DNA of 7,322 nt from an uncultured Eubacteriales bacterium. Lineage in GTDB: Bacteria > Bacillota > Clostridia > Oscillospirales > Oscillospiraceae. The position numbers and the translations under genes are program-made. Of this stretch, positions 1-5,497 are shown piece after piece (position 1 is the stretch's first letter; every line of letters begins with the position of its first letter). The notes under the pieces are model-generated. The model ran no database searches, was not told the origin of the DNA, and saw only the letters and a list, made by a program, of their open reading frames with translations. The DNA is taken from positions 1-7,322 of the forward strand of contig URPU01000099.1 in assembly GCA_900549865.1 (NCBI GenBank). The letters are read 5' to 3'.

Positions 1-815
1 TAGCCGTTGTCAACGATCTGGGTGATGCCGTCATGCAGGAAGCCGATGCCGATGACGCACTCACCGGTGCCGACGTTCTTGGACGGGCCGGAGCCGGACT
101 TGGTGTAGACCTGAATGTTCTTATCGAGGTCTACGAGGTACTGGATGCCTTCATCGTGGCCGTACTTCTGGATCATGGTGTTGATAACGAGCTTGGCGGT
201 ACCGGCGGTGTTGTAGTTAGACAGCCAGATCAGGCCCTGATACTCGGGCTTGAGCAGATCCGCCCAATCCTGAGGAGCTTCAAGATTCATGCGGGAAAGC
301 TCATCCTTGTTGACCATGAAGCCGAGGATTCCCTTATAGATGCCGTACCAGTAGCCGTCGGCATTGCGGTACATGTCGCTTATGAGGTGGGAAGCGTTCT
401 GCGCCTCGTAAGCCTCAAGCAGACCCTCTGCCGCAACAACGTTGTACGGGTCGGTCGTGCCGCCGAACCAAACGTCAGCGGACGGATTGCCGTTCTCTTC
501 CTCTATCTTTGCCTGGACCTCACCGGTGGACAGGCGCTGATAAGTGGTCTTGATGCCGTAAAGGGCCTCGAAGTTCTCGCAGGCGGCGGCGAGGTACTCT
601 TCCTCGCAGGAGCCGTAGACAACGAGCTCACCCTCGGCCTGAGCCGCGGCGACAAGCTCCGCCATCGGGTCTGCCTCGGCGGCAGGCTCTTCTGCGGGCG
701 CTTCAGCAGGAGTATCCTGCTGAGCAGGCTGCTCAGCGGGTGCTGCGGACTGTCCGCAGGCGGCCAGCGCAAACAGCATCATCACTGCAAGCAGCATTGC
801 GATGATCTTTTTCAT
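1..815 (-). CDS. ABC transporter substrate-binding lipoprotein, iron(III)/FbpA-type (C-terminus outside window)
   Basis: Extracytoplasmic solute-binding component of an ABC importer, lipid-anchored to the outer face of the membrane. The first 271 residues are visible. Residues 1-20 form a lipoprotein signal peptide: MKK, a hydrophobic core, then lipobox L17-A-A-C20. Residues 21-50 are a tether rich in Ala, Pro, Glu and Gln. The mature domain begins around ELVVYGSCEEEYL. Family-1 iron-type signatures include TGEVQAKIEEENGNPSADVW, DGYWYGIYKGILGF, YNTAGTAK and TKSGSGPSKNVGTGE, as in the FbpA/AfuA group (COG1840). Members usually have about 340-360 residues, so roughly 80 are missing. The ATG at 815 has GGAGG (plus strand cctcc, 823-827) 7 nt upstream. 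The permease and ATPase genes would be expected downstream, outside the window. The ligand is not certain: this family also contains phosphonate and other anion binders. The gene has its own promoter and a long leader. Confidence 0.93.
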   Translation of the reverse strand, partial: MKKIIAMLLAVMMLFALAACGQSAAPAEQPAQQDTPAEAPAEEPAAEADPMAELVAAAQAEGELVVYGSCEEEYLAAACENFEALYGIKTTYQRLSTGEVQAKIEEENGNPSADVWFGGTTDPYNVVAAEGLLEAYEAQNASHLISDMYRNADGYWYGIYKGILGFMVNKDELSRMNLEAPQDWADLLKPEYQGLIWLSNYNTAGTAKLVINTMIQKYGHDEGIQYLVDLDKNIQVYTKSGSGPSKNVGTGECVIGIGFLHDGITQIVDNG

Positions 816-985
816 GTGTATTCCTCCATAAAAATTTATTTTACGGCGCGGCGCGCAAAAGCAGACCGCACCGGCAAATACAAATTATTAGCCCCCGCGC
901 AGACAAGGCTGTCATGACCGGCAAGTCCGGCGGATCACATAAGCAGGATCGTCATGCTTGGGGGAGAGATATTTCCTTTTTCTTT
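816..985 (-). promoter_or_regulatory. Long 5' leader of the substrate-binding protein gene, possibly structured
   Basis: With the promoter at 992-1019, the transcript would start near 985 and carry about 170 nt before the ATG. On the minus strand, CCCCC (964-960) can pair with GGGGG (896-892). This closes a region that holds AAGCA/TGCTT, CCGG/CCGG and GACA/TGTC small stems, which is a multibranch-like layout. It matches no riboswitch consensus that I recognise. No terminator-type T-run hairpin was found between this region and the ribosome site. The structure is inferred by eye only. Confidence 0.35.
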
Positions 986-991
986 GTGCCC

Positions 992-1019
992 ATTTTATCA
1001 TTTTTTCAGTAAATGTCAA
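992..1019 (-). promoter_or_regulatory. Sigma-A promoter for the substrate-binding protein gene
   Basis: Minus strand TTGACA (1019-1014), a 16-nt spacer, then TAAAAT (997-992). The spacer includes a run of A. The -35 matches consensus at every position and the -10 at five of six. It points at the substrate-binding protein gene, with the predicted start about 170 nt upstream of the ATG. Confidence 0.8.
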
Positions 1020-1138
1020 CCGATAATAGTGCAAGTCCTCTAACCGCGGACACTTTTTGACGTTATCAACAATTTTGCAGTTTAAATTTTGTTTAAAATT
1101 AAGGCCGCAAAATCCACTTTTTGAGCTTATTCGGCAAT

Positions 1139-1167
1139 TTGACATATTGACAAGCTTAACATGTCAA
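1139..1167. repeat. Inverted repeat TTGACAT-N15-ATGTCAA with operator-like half-sites
   Basis: The 7-bp arms at 1139-1145 and 1161-1167 are perfect inverted copies. Within it, 1156-1167 reads TTAACATGTCAA, with the same two half-sites as the palindrome in front of dhaL (TTAACA and TGTCAA) but without the 2-nt centre. A second TTGACA-like word lies at 1147-1152. It could be a binding site for the SorC-type regulator or another factor acting on the substrate-binding protein promoter about 120 bp away. No plus-strand gene follows that would make these words a -35 box. Confidence 0.35.
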
Positions 1168-1182
1168 AAAAGCCTCGCAGAG

Positions 1183-1385
1183 TTTCGCGTCCGCAGACGC
1201 GAAAGCAGTATGATCCGTTTTCTGCCGCGACATGTGCGTGGCAGAAAACACTTTGCGCGGAGTGAGCGTCGAATTGTCCGCTGTCAGCGGACAACAGAGG
1301 CGCAGAACGCAGCGAAGCTTTCTCGAAAAAGCGGCAATGCCGCTTTTTCGACAGTCTTAACGCCCCGGCCGCATAGGCCGCGGCG
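1183..1385. repeat. Array of five inverted repeats (hairpins) in about 200 bp
   Basis: Five separate inverted repeats follow each other with short gaps. 1183-1204: 9-bp arms, loop CGCA. 1217-1249: 10-bp arms GTTTTCTGCC/GGCAGAAAAC, 13-nt loop. 1274-1294: arms TTGTCCGCTG/CAGCGGACAA almost touching, so a real hairpin would have about 8 bp. 1323-1351: 13-bp arms, 3-nt loop. 1361-1385: 10-bp arms with one mismatch. Most have A/T-rich bases and G/C-rich tips. There is no coding signal here. The array lies in the 3' region of the dhaLK-lsrF-VOC operon and could be a compound terminator or mRNA-protecting 3' end, a small RNA, or an extragenic repeat family of this genome. Confidence 0.7.
1323..1351 (-). 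terminator. Intrinsic terminator of the dhaLK-lsrF-VOC operon, possibly bidirectional
   Basis: The 13-bp perfect stem TCGAAAAAGCGGC / GCCGCTTTTTCGA with a 3-nt loop lies 46 bp after the VOC stop codon. The T-run is part of the 3' arm, so the element could act on either strand. A GC-rich hairpin at 1361-1385 precedes it on the minus strand. Confidence 0.65.
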
Positions 1386-1397
1386 TCAGGAATGCGT

Positions 1398-1721
1398 TTA
1401 CTTCTCCTCGTACAGCTCTATAATGGCGTCGTCCACGATGACGAAGGCGAGGCGGACATTGTCGCCCAGCGCCTCCGGCCCGAATATGACGCGCTGCGCC
1501 GCGGCGATATACGGCGTCATATCATCGACCTTATACGCCACATGCGGCTGCTTTGAAAGTATCTCCGGAAAGCGCGTCCCCTCGTCAAATTTGAGGTATT
1601 CTATCTTATAGTCATATTCGTCCACGCTTTCATTGACCCAGAAGCGGCCCCACTCGTTATAGACCATGCCCGGCTTCTTATTGAGCACGGGAATGCCGAT
1701 GTGCATATATTCTGCTGACAT
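1398..1721 (-). CDS. Small VOC (glyoxalase/bleomycin-resistance fold) protein
   Basis: A 107-residue cytosolic protein, the last gene of the operon. It resembles single-domain vicinal-oxygen-chelate proteins. HIGIPV is the first strand (His7). QPHVAYKVDDM (His60) is the centre. AFVIVDDAIIELYEEK (Glu102) is the closing strand. His7, His60 and Glu102 fit the usual metal-ligand pattern of the fold. VOC enzymes bind a metal and handle enolisable or vicinal-oxygen substrates as isomerases, lyases or epimerases. In this setting it could isomerise a phosphorylated ketone, much as LsrG does, but LsrG is of a different fold and this role is inference. The ATG at 1721 has AGGAGG 7 nt upstream. The start is 20 nt after the lsrF-like stop, so the genes are co-transcribed. 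The family is divergent, so the fold call is moderately sure and the reaction is unknown. Confidence 0.75.
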   Translation of the reverse strand: MSAEYMHIGIPVLNKKPGMVYNEWGRFWVNESVDEYDYKIEYLKFDEGTRFPEILSKQPHVAYKVDDMTPYIAAAQRVIFGPEALGDNVRLAFVIVDDAIIELYEEK

Positions 1722-1741
1722 GTCGGTTCCTCCTATAATAA

Positions 1742-2623
1742 TTATCCCTTGGTGCTTTCAAGGTAGAACTCATACGCTTCCCTGCCGGTGAAGCCCTCGT
1801 GCACGACCTTGCGGATGGCAAGCATCATTTCAACGGGGTGCTCGCTCTGGAATACGTTGCGCCCCATATCCACGCCGTGCGCGCCGCGCGCGATGGCCTG
1901 ATAGGCCATTTCAAGCGCCTCCGCCTCCGGAAGCTTCTTCCCGCCTGCAATGACGATGGGCACGGGGCAGGACGCGACAACGTTTTCAAAGTCCTCGCAG
2001 TAATAGGTCTTGACGAAGCTTGCGCCAAGCTCGGCCAGAATGCGCGAGGCAAGGCCGAAGTACTTAGGCGTGCGCGCCATCTCCTTGCCGACGGCCGTGA
2101 CGCCGAGGATGGGAACGCCGTATTTATACCCGGCGTCCGCCGCGCGGCAAAGTGCCTCAAGCGAATCGCGCTCACCCGCGCCGCCGACGAAGCACTGTAT
2201 CGCCAGCGCGGAGGCGTTCATTCGCAACGCCTCCTCCATATCGAAGGCGAGGCCGGAGCCGGTGCTCATATCCTCAAACAGCACGGAGGTGTCATGCGTC
2301 GCGCGAAGGCAGGTGGCCTTATTGAGCGTGGGCGGGATGCAGCTTCTTATAGCGCCGCGCGTGCCCATCAGCACATCCGCATGCCCGCACAGCGGCGCGA
2401 TGGTGACGTCCAGCCGCTCCAGTCCGGCCGTTGCGCCCATGATATAGCCATGGTCGAAGGCCAGCATGACCGTGTTGCCGGAGTCGGGAGAGAATATGCG
2501 GCTGAGGCGGTTTTTCATGCCCCAGTCGGTATTGCCGAGGCCCTTTGCGAAAAAGCCCGTATCTATAGGCGGTGTGTCAAGATGGTAATCATGCGCCGCC
2601 TTGTTTCCAACTGCGTCCGCCAT
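1742..2623 (-). CDS. lsrF: LsrF-like class I aldolase/thiolase (DeoC/FbaB superfamily)
   Basis: This 293-residue cytosolic protein closely follows E. coli LsrF (291 aa), judged from remembered family sequence. LsrF moves the acetyl group of 3-hydroxy-5-phosphonooxypentane-2,4-dione to CoA, giving acetyl-CoA and dihydroxyacetone phosphate at the end of AI-2 breakdown. Shared stretches are LDWGM/TDWGM, RLSRIF, TVMLAFDHGY (residues 51-60), GLERLD, HADVLM.TRG (81-90), VGKEM, YFGLASRI, KTYY (catalytic Lys expected at K205), CPVPIVIAGGKKLPEAEALE and GVDMGRNVFQSEHPV. The (beta/alpha)8 barrel appears complete. The ATG at 2623 lies 3 nt after the dhaK stop; its AAGGAG ribosome site lies in the last codons of dhaK, so translation is coupled. 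Without a typical LsrK or LsrG nearby, it may act on another C4-C6 ketose phosphate as an aldolase. The family is sure, the exact substrate is not. Confidence 0.93.
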   Translation of the reverse strand: MADAVGNKAAHDYHLDTPPIDTGFFAKGLGNTDWGMKNRLSRIFSPDSGNTVMLAFDHGYIMGATAGLERLDVTIAPLCGHADVLMGTRGAIRSCIPPTLNKATCLRATHDTSVLFEDMSTGSGLAFDMEEALRMNASALAIQCFVGGAGERDSLEALCRAADAGYKYGVPILGVTAVGKEMARTPKYFGLASRILAELGASFVKTYYCEDFENVVASCPVPIVIAGGKKLPEAEALEMAYQAIARGAHGVDMGRNVFQSEHPVEMMLAIRKVVHEGFTGREAYEFYLESTKG

Positions 2624-2626
2624 GGC

Positions 2627-3625
2627 TTACTCCTTGAAAAACACGGGGGTGTGCACGGGCGTATTCCACAGGGCAAGCGTCTCGTCATCCCACTTGGCGA
2701 TGTTCATCTGGAAGCCGCCGGCCTCCTGCACGGTGAGTATCTCGCCGACCATGTTGGCAACGACCTCCACGCCCATGGCATTGAGGAACTCCACAGTGTC
2801 CTTATAAAGCACGAGCATTTCCATCATCGTCGTCGCGCCGCAGCCATTTATCATGACGAAGGCCTTGTCGCCGGACTTGAGGCCGACGTTATCGACAAGC
2901 GCATTTGCGACCGTGGCGACGGTATCCTTTGCAGAGAGCATGGGCACGCGCACGCCGCCGCCCTCGCCGTGCTGACCGGCGCCGATCTCCATAAGGTCGG
3001 TCTCGCCGAGGTCGCCGAAGGACATGCCGTTCTGCGGGTGCGTGGCGTCAGTGACCTTGACCGTGACGGAGGCCATATTGTCGGCATATTTCTGGGCGAT
3101 CTCCGCTACCTCGTCAAGCGTTTTGCCCGCGCGCGCCGCGGCCGCCGCGACATGGTAGAGCGGAACGGCACCGGCAAGGCCGCGCTTATTGTCCTCGCCG
3201 TTGGGGTCGTATTTTATCTCTTCACCCGTGACGACCTGGCGGACGTTCATCCCGGCCTTCTTCGCAAGCTTCATGGCCTGCTTGCCCGCGAGCTGATCCC
3301 CGGCATAATTGAGCGTGAGCAGCAGCACGCCGTGGCCCTTGTCCGCGCGCTGAAGCGCCTCAAAGACGAGCTGGCCGGAGGGGGCGGCGAAGATATCGCC
3401 GACGGCCTGTATGTCCAGCGCGCCGCGGCCGACGTAGCCGGCCTGTGCAGGCTCATGTCCGGAGCCGCCGTAGGTGACGATGGTGACGCGGTCCGCCGCG
3501 GCGAGATCCTTGCTTATGACAAGGTGGCCGTCAACATCGAGGATGTCGGCGTAGGCCAGCCCCATGCCGGCGAGCTCTTCATCGGTTATGGTCTCAGGTG
3601 CGTTGATGAACTTCTTCATTTTCAT
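2627..3625 (-). CDS. dhaK: Dihydroxyacetone kinase-like subunit DhaK (substrate-binding subunit)
   Basis: This 332-residue protein has the DhaK layout of two alpha/beta domains. DhaK binds a short-chain ketose covalently through a His, and DhaL supplies the phosphate. Visible motifs are GGSGHEPAQAG (53-63, His57), LNYAGDQ (105-111, Asp110), RGLAGAVPLYHVAAAAA (148-164), MEIGAGQHGEGG (212-223, His219 as the likely substrate-linking residue), MINGCGATTMMEM and a C-terminal LWNTPV segment. It departs from the classical pattern. Tyr52 replaces the first Gly of GGGSGHEP, Gln61 replaces His in AHAG, and the FTSPT loop and the NYTGDVMNF loop are changed. A substrate other than dihydroxyacetone, such as a C4 or C5 ketose, is therefore plausible. 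The ATG at 3625 has GGAGG about 10 nt upstream; a second ATG two codons later is possible. It is followed at once by the lsrF-like gene. Confidence 0.9.
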   Translation of the reverse strand: MKMKKFINAPETITDEELAGMGLAYADILDVDGHLVISKDLAAADRVTIVTYGGSGHEPAQAGYVGRGALDIQAVGDIFAAPSGQLVFEALQRADKGHGVLLLTLNYAGDQLAGKQAMKLAKKAGMNVRQVVTGEEIKYDPNGEDNKRGLAGAVPLYHVAAAAARAGKTLDEVAEIAQKYADNMASVTVKVTDATHPQNGMSFGDLGETDLMEIGAGQHGEGGGVRVPMLSAKDTVATVANALVDNVGLKSGDKAFVMINGCGATTMMEMLVLYKDTVEFLNAMGVEVVANMVGEILTVQEAGGFQMNIAKWDDETLALWNTPVHTPVFFKE

Positions 3626-3681
3626 TGCGTTATTACCTCCGTTTTACTAATTACATTTTTGATAATCCGCGGCCTACGAGG

Positions 3682-3701
3682 GGCGCGGCGCATGCCGCGC
3701 C
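3682..3701. repeat. Intercistronic hairpin between dhaL and dhaK
   Basis: A perfect 8-bp GC-only stem, GGCGCGGC / GCCGCGCC with loop GCAT, starts 3 bp after the dhaL stop in the 79-nt dhaL-dhaK gap. No T-run follows on the minus strand, so it is unlikely to terminate. It may stabilise or process the mRNA, or set the DhaL to DhaK ratio. Confidence 0.6.
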
Positions 3702-3704
3702 ATT

Positions 3705-4310
3705 TTATTTCGCAAGCCCGGCAAAAAACTTTGCCATGGACACAGCGCCCGCATCGGGCGTGCCGATAGTCTTTGCGCCGTAGCTCTTCGCGCGGCCGAA
3801 CTTGGAGACGAAGTTCCGGCTGTTTTCCGCGCCCTGCACGGCAGCCTCCGCCGCGAGGCGGAAAAGCTCGTCCTCATCATCGCCCGCATAGGCGGCGATG
3901 GCCTCACTCGCGGGGATGACGGCGTCCATCATGGTCTTGTCGCCCACCTTTGCGCCGGACATATCGTCCAGCTCCTCAAAGCCCGCGGCAAACACGGCCT
4001 TGAGCGCGGGCACGTCAAGCGCATCCGCCTCCGGCGCGCCCTCGGCAAGCCCGTCGAGCCAACTGTTCCACAGCGGCACGGCGCTGCCGCCGTTGAGGCA
4101 CATGACAGCGTCCGCCGCGGCGGAGAGCATGTCCTTCACACTGCCGCATTCGCCCTGCACGGCGCTTTCTATCGCGGTGCATATCTTGCGCATCGTCAGG
4201 CCGTGGTCGGCGTCGCCGAAGTGCGAATCTATCTCCGTCAGCTCCGCCTCGGCGCTCTTCACCTCCGCGCAGGCATTAAGCAGCCTGCGGACAAGTTCGT
4301 CTTTCGTCAC
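3705..4310 (-). CDS. dhaL: Dihydroxyacetone kinase-like subunit DhaL (nucleotide-binding subunit)
   Basis: This 201-residue all-helical subunit carries the nucleotide and magnesium and transfers phosphate to the ketose held by DhaK. LTEIDSHFGDADHGLTM gives the three metal-binding Asp residues D28, D33 and D35. GAKVGDKTMMDAVIPA (119-134) and the C-terminal GRAKSYGAKTIGTPDAGAVS (172-191, D186) are typical. The phosphate-contacting Gly-rich turn, usually GGTSGPL, reads GGSAVPL (74-80), so Thr-Ser-Gly has become Ser-Ala-Val. The length is close to E. coli DhaL (210). It starts at GTG (4310), chosen because AGGAG (4324-4320) lies 9 nt upstream; a nearer ATG at 4317 is out of frame and only 2 nt from that site. 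It is the first gene of the operon and has its own promoter. No DhaM phosphotransferase gene is present here, so the phosphoryl donor (ATP or a PTS protein coded elsewhere) is open. Confidence 0.9.
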   Translation of the reverse strand: MTKDELVRRLLNACAEVKSAEAELTEIDSHFGDADHGLTMRKICTAIESAVQGECGSVKDMLSAAADAVMCLNGGSAVPLWNSWLDGLAEGAPEADALDVPALKAVFAAGFEELDDMSGAKVGDKTMMDAVIPASEAIAAYAGDDEDELFRLAAEAAVQGAENSRNFVSKFGRAKSYGAKTIGTPDAGAVSMAKFFAGLAK

Positions 4311-4319
4311 TGTTCATCG

Positions 4320-4324
4320 CTCCT
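4320..4324 (-). promoter_or_regulatory. Ribosome binding site that sets the dhaL GTG start
   Basis: Minus strand AGGAG lies 9 nt before GTG (4310-4308). The only nearby ATG (4317-4315) is 2 nt from this site and opens a 13-codon frame that stops inside dhaL, so the GTG start is preferred. Confidence 0.7.
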
Positions 4325-4326
4325 TT

Positions 4327-4340
4327 TTAACAATTGTCAA
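4327..4340. promoter_or_regulatory. Candidate operator in the dhaL leader
   Basis: The 14-bp near-perfect palindrome TTAACAATTGTCAA has one mismatched pair. It lies about 19-32 nt downstream of the predicted transcription start and directly before the ribosome site. A related palindrome (CTGACATTTGTCAA) overlaps the -35 box of the regulator gene. No suitable -10 follows it, so its TTGACA word is not a promoter. Binding of the SorC-type regulator here would block the operon. The regulator assignment is inference. Confidence 0.5.
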
Positions 4341-4365
4341 CTTTATGCCCTCGTTATATATATTA

Positions 4366-4394
4366 AATCTAACATGTGTTCTCTTGCGTGTCAA
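4366..4394 (-). promoter_or_regulatory. Sigma-A promoter of the dhaLK-lsrF-VOC operon
   Basis: Minus strand TTGACA (4394-4389), a 17-nt spacer, then TAGATT (4371-4366). The start is expected near 4359, giving a leader of about 50 nt. It lies just beyond the regulator terminator, so the operon is a transcription unit separate from the regulator. Confidence 0.8.
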
Positions 4395-4412
4395 CGCTTT
4401 CGCGCGGGACGC

Positions 4413-4470
4413 AAAAAAATTTGGCCAAATCACATAAAACCCGTGAAAGGATTTTATACGATTTAGCCAA
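4413..4470 (-). terminator. Strong intrinsic terminator of the SorC-type regulator gene
   Basis: Arms of 22 nt (4449-4470 and 4421-4442) pair along their whole length if G-U pairs are allowed, with a 6-nt loop. On the minus strand the stem is followed by T7 (4419-4413). The stem begins 28 nt after the regulator stop codon. Confidence 0.9.
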
Positions 4471-4497
4471 GGAAATTTGTCTTTTTCGGGCGCGGCC

Positions 4498-5436
4498 TTA
4501 CTGCATGTCGGCAACGCGCGCGGCGAGGCCGAAGGGCAGCATGACCGTGTTGATAATGCCGAGGCGCAGCGCACCGGCGACGGCCACGGGCTTGACCTGC
4601 CCGGAACAGAGCGCCGTGACCTGTGCGCGGCGCAGAATGTCGATTGGAATTTGCAGAGCCGTCTCCTCCTGCGGCCGGATGATGCGGCCGTTCACGTCGA
4701 AATAATACGCAAGGATGCGGCCGACGGCGTGCCTTTCCGTCAGGCGGTCGCCGTAAAAGGACTTCACACCGAGGTCGGGGTACGAGGGGAAGTTTGAAAG
4801 CGACACGACGGCCTGCTCCATAGCGCGCCACTCCTTCTCTATCAGGGCATACGGCTCGGTCCGCTTGGTGAGCTCAAGGTCGGCATTCGTGTCAAGCAGG
4901 GCCGGGATATAGAGAAACGCCGGGCGCTTGCCGGATTTCAGCGCAAGGATGCGGACGAGTTCGTTGGTGTGATAGCTGCGGATAACAGAATTGATGCCCC
5001 CGACAAGGGGGAAAATGCGGCCGTCGCCCTTCTTCACATCCGCGAGACTCTCCGCGTAGGATGCCATTTTATCCAGCATCGAGCCCCAGCCGACGCCGAG
5101 GCGCGCATTCTCGTTCTCGCTGCTGAATATCTCGGCATAGGCGCGCGCGGCGAGGGCTTTATTTGTGTTGTCGTCGATATCCTCATCGGGGATTATAACA
5201 ACGCGCTCCACCCCGAAGCGGGCGCGCAGGCGTTCGGTCAAAAGCTCCGCCGTGACGCGGATGTCATTCACGGTGATGGTGACTATCCCGCATTCGCGCG
5301 CTTCCGTGAGAAGGACGCTGACAAGCGGGCGGGAAACGCCGATGGCACTGGCGATCTCATTCTGCGTTTTGCCCTGCTCATAATACATCCGCGCAACGGT
5401 CAGCATACGCTCCACCTTTTTATCCGCCGGTATCAT
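4498..5436 (-). CDS. SorC/LsrR-family sugar-responsive transcriptional regulator
   Basis: A 312-residue cytosolic regulator, typical in length for the SorC family (about 310-320). Residues 8-50 form the N-terminal helix-turn-helix: YYEQGKTQNEIASAIGVSRP (18-37), then LVSVLLTEARECGIV. From about residue 60 comes the sugar-phosphate-binding domain, with LGVGWGSMLDKMASY, IFPLVGGINSVIRSYHTNEL and HAVGRILAYYFDVNGRII as recognisable family positions, ending with ALRLGIINTVMLPFG. The GIG-type segment usual after the ADIALVG strand is replaced by LSNFPSYPDLG, so the effector pocket may be specialised. LsrR, a relative, senses phospho-AI-2; the effector here is probably the kinase product or a pathway intermediate. 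The ATG at 5436 has GGAGGAG 4 nt upstream. It is divided from dhaL by a terminator and likely represses both its own promoter and the operon (inference from shared palindromes). Confidence 0.9.
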   Translation of the reverse strand: MIPADKKVERMLTVARMYYEQGKTQNEIASAIGVSRPLVSVLLTEARECGIVTITVNDIRVTAELLTERLRARFGVERVVIIPDEDIDDNTNKALAARAYAEIFSSENENARLGVGWGSMLDKMASYAESLADVKKGDGRIFPLVGGINSVIRSYHTNELVRILALKSGKRPAFLYIPALLDTNADLELTKRTEPYALIEKEWRAMEQAVVSLSNFPSYPDLGVKSFYGDRLTERHAVGRILAYYFDVNGRIIRPQEETALQIPIDILRRAQVTALCSGQVKPVAVAGALRLGIINTVMLPFGLAARVADMQ

Positions 5437-5468
5437 ACTTCTCCTCCTACGGGATCATTTCTGGCAAC

Positions 5469-5497
5469 ATGATAAACCAGGGACTGACATTTGTCAA
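5469..5497 (-). promoter_or_regulatory. Promoter of the SorC-type regulator gene
   Basis: Minus strand TTGACA (5497-5492), a 17-nt spacer, then TATCAT (5474-5469). The start is expected near 5462, giving a short leader. The -35 box overlaps the TGA stop of the upstream membrane protein gene (5496-5494). No terminator is visible between the two genes, so read-through into the regulator is possible. Confidence 0.75.
5484..5497. promoter_or_regulatory. Candidate operator over the regulator's own -35 box
   Basis: CTGACATTTGTCAA contains the perfect inverted repeat TGACA-TT-TGTCA. Read on the minus strand (TTGACAAATGTCAG) it agrees with the palindrome before dhaL (TTGACAATTGTTAA) at 11 of 14 positions, and the others keep the symmetry. 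The overlap with -35 fits autorepression. Part of the similarity is due to the -35 word itself. Confidence 0.5.

Noticed and set aside
33..917. 294-codon open frame on the plus strand
   Set aside because: It is antisense to the substrate-binding protein gene, which has a signal peptide, lipobox, ribosome site and family motifs.
896..964. Guanidine-III-like words (CCGGAC and CCGGTCA) in the leader
   Set aside because: The loop between them is far too short for the required second stem and pseudoknot, so the class does not fit.
912..1145. 77-codon open frame on the minus strand between the VOC and lipoprotein genes
   Set aside because: It runs through the predicted promoter, has no ribosome site and resembles no family.
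1183..1385. CRISPR array
   Set aside because: The repeats are inverted and differ from each other; there are no direct repeats of constant length with spacers.
1799..3769. 656-codon open frame on the plus strand
   Set aside because: It lies opposite the well-supported lsrF-like and dhaK genes. Its translation has no recognisable domain and is rich in His, Arg and Ala, as expected from the complement of GC-rich coding DNA.
4276..4317. 13-codon frame starting at ATG 4317, overlapping the dhaL start
   Set aside because: The ribosome site is only 2 nt from this ATG and the peptide is not recognisable; the GTG start of dhaL fits better.
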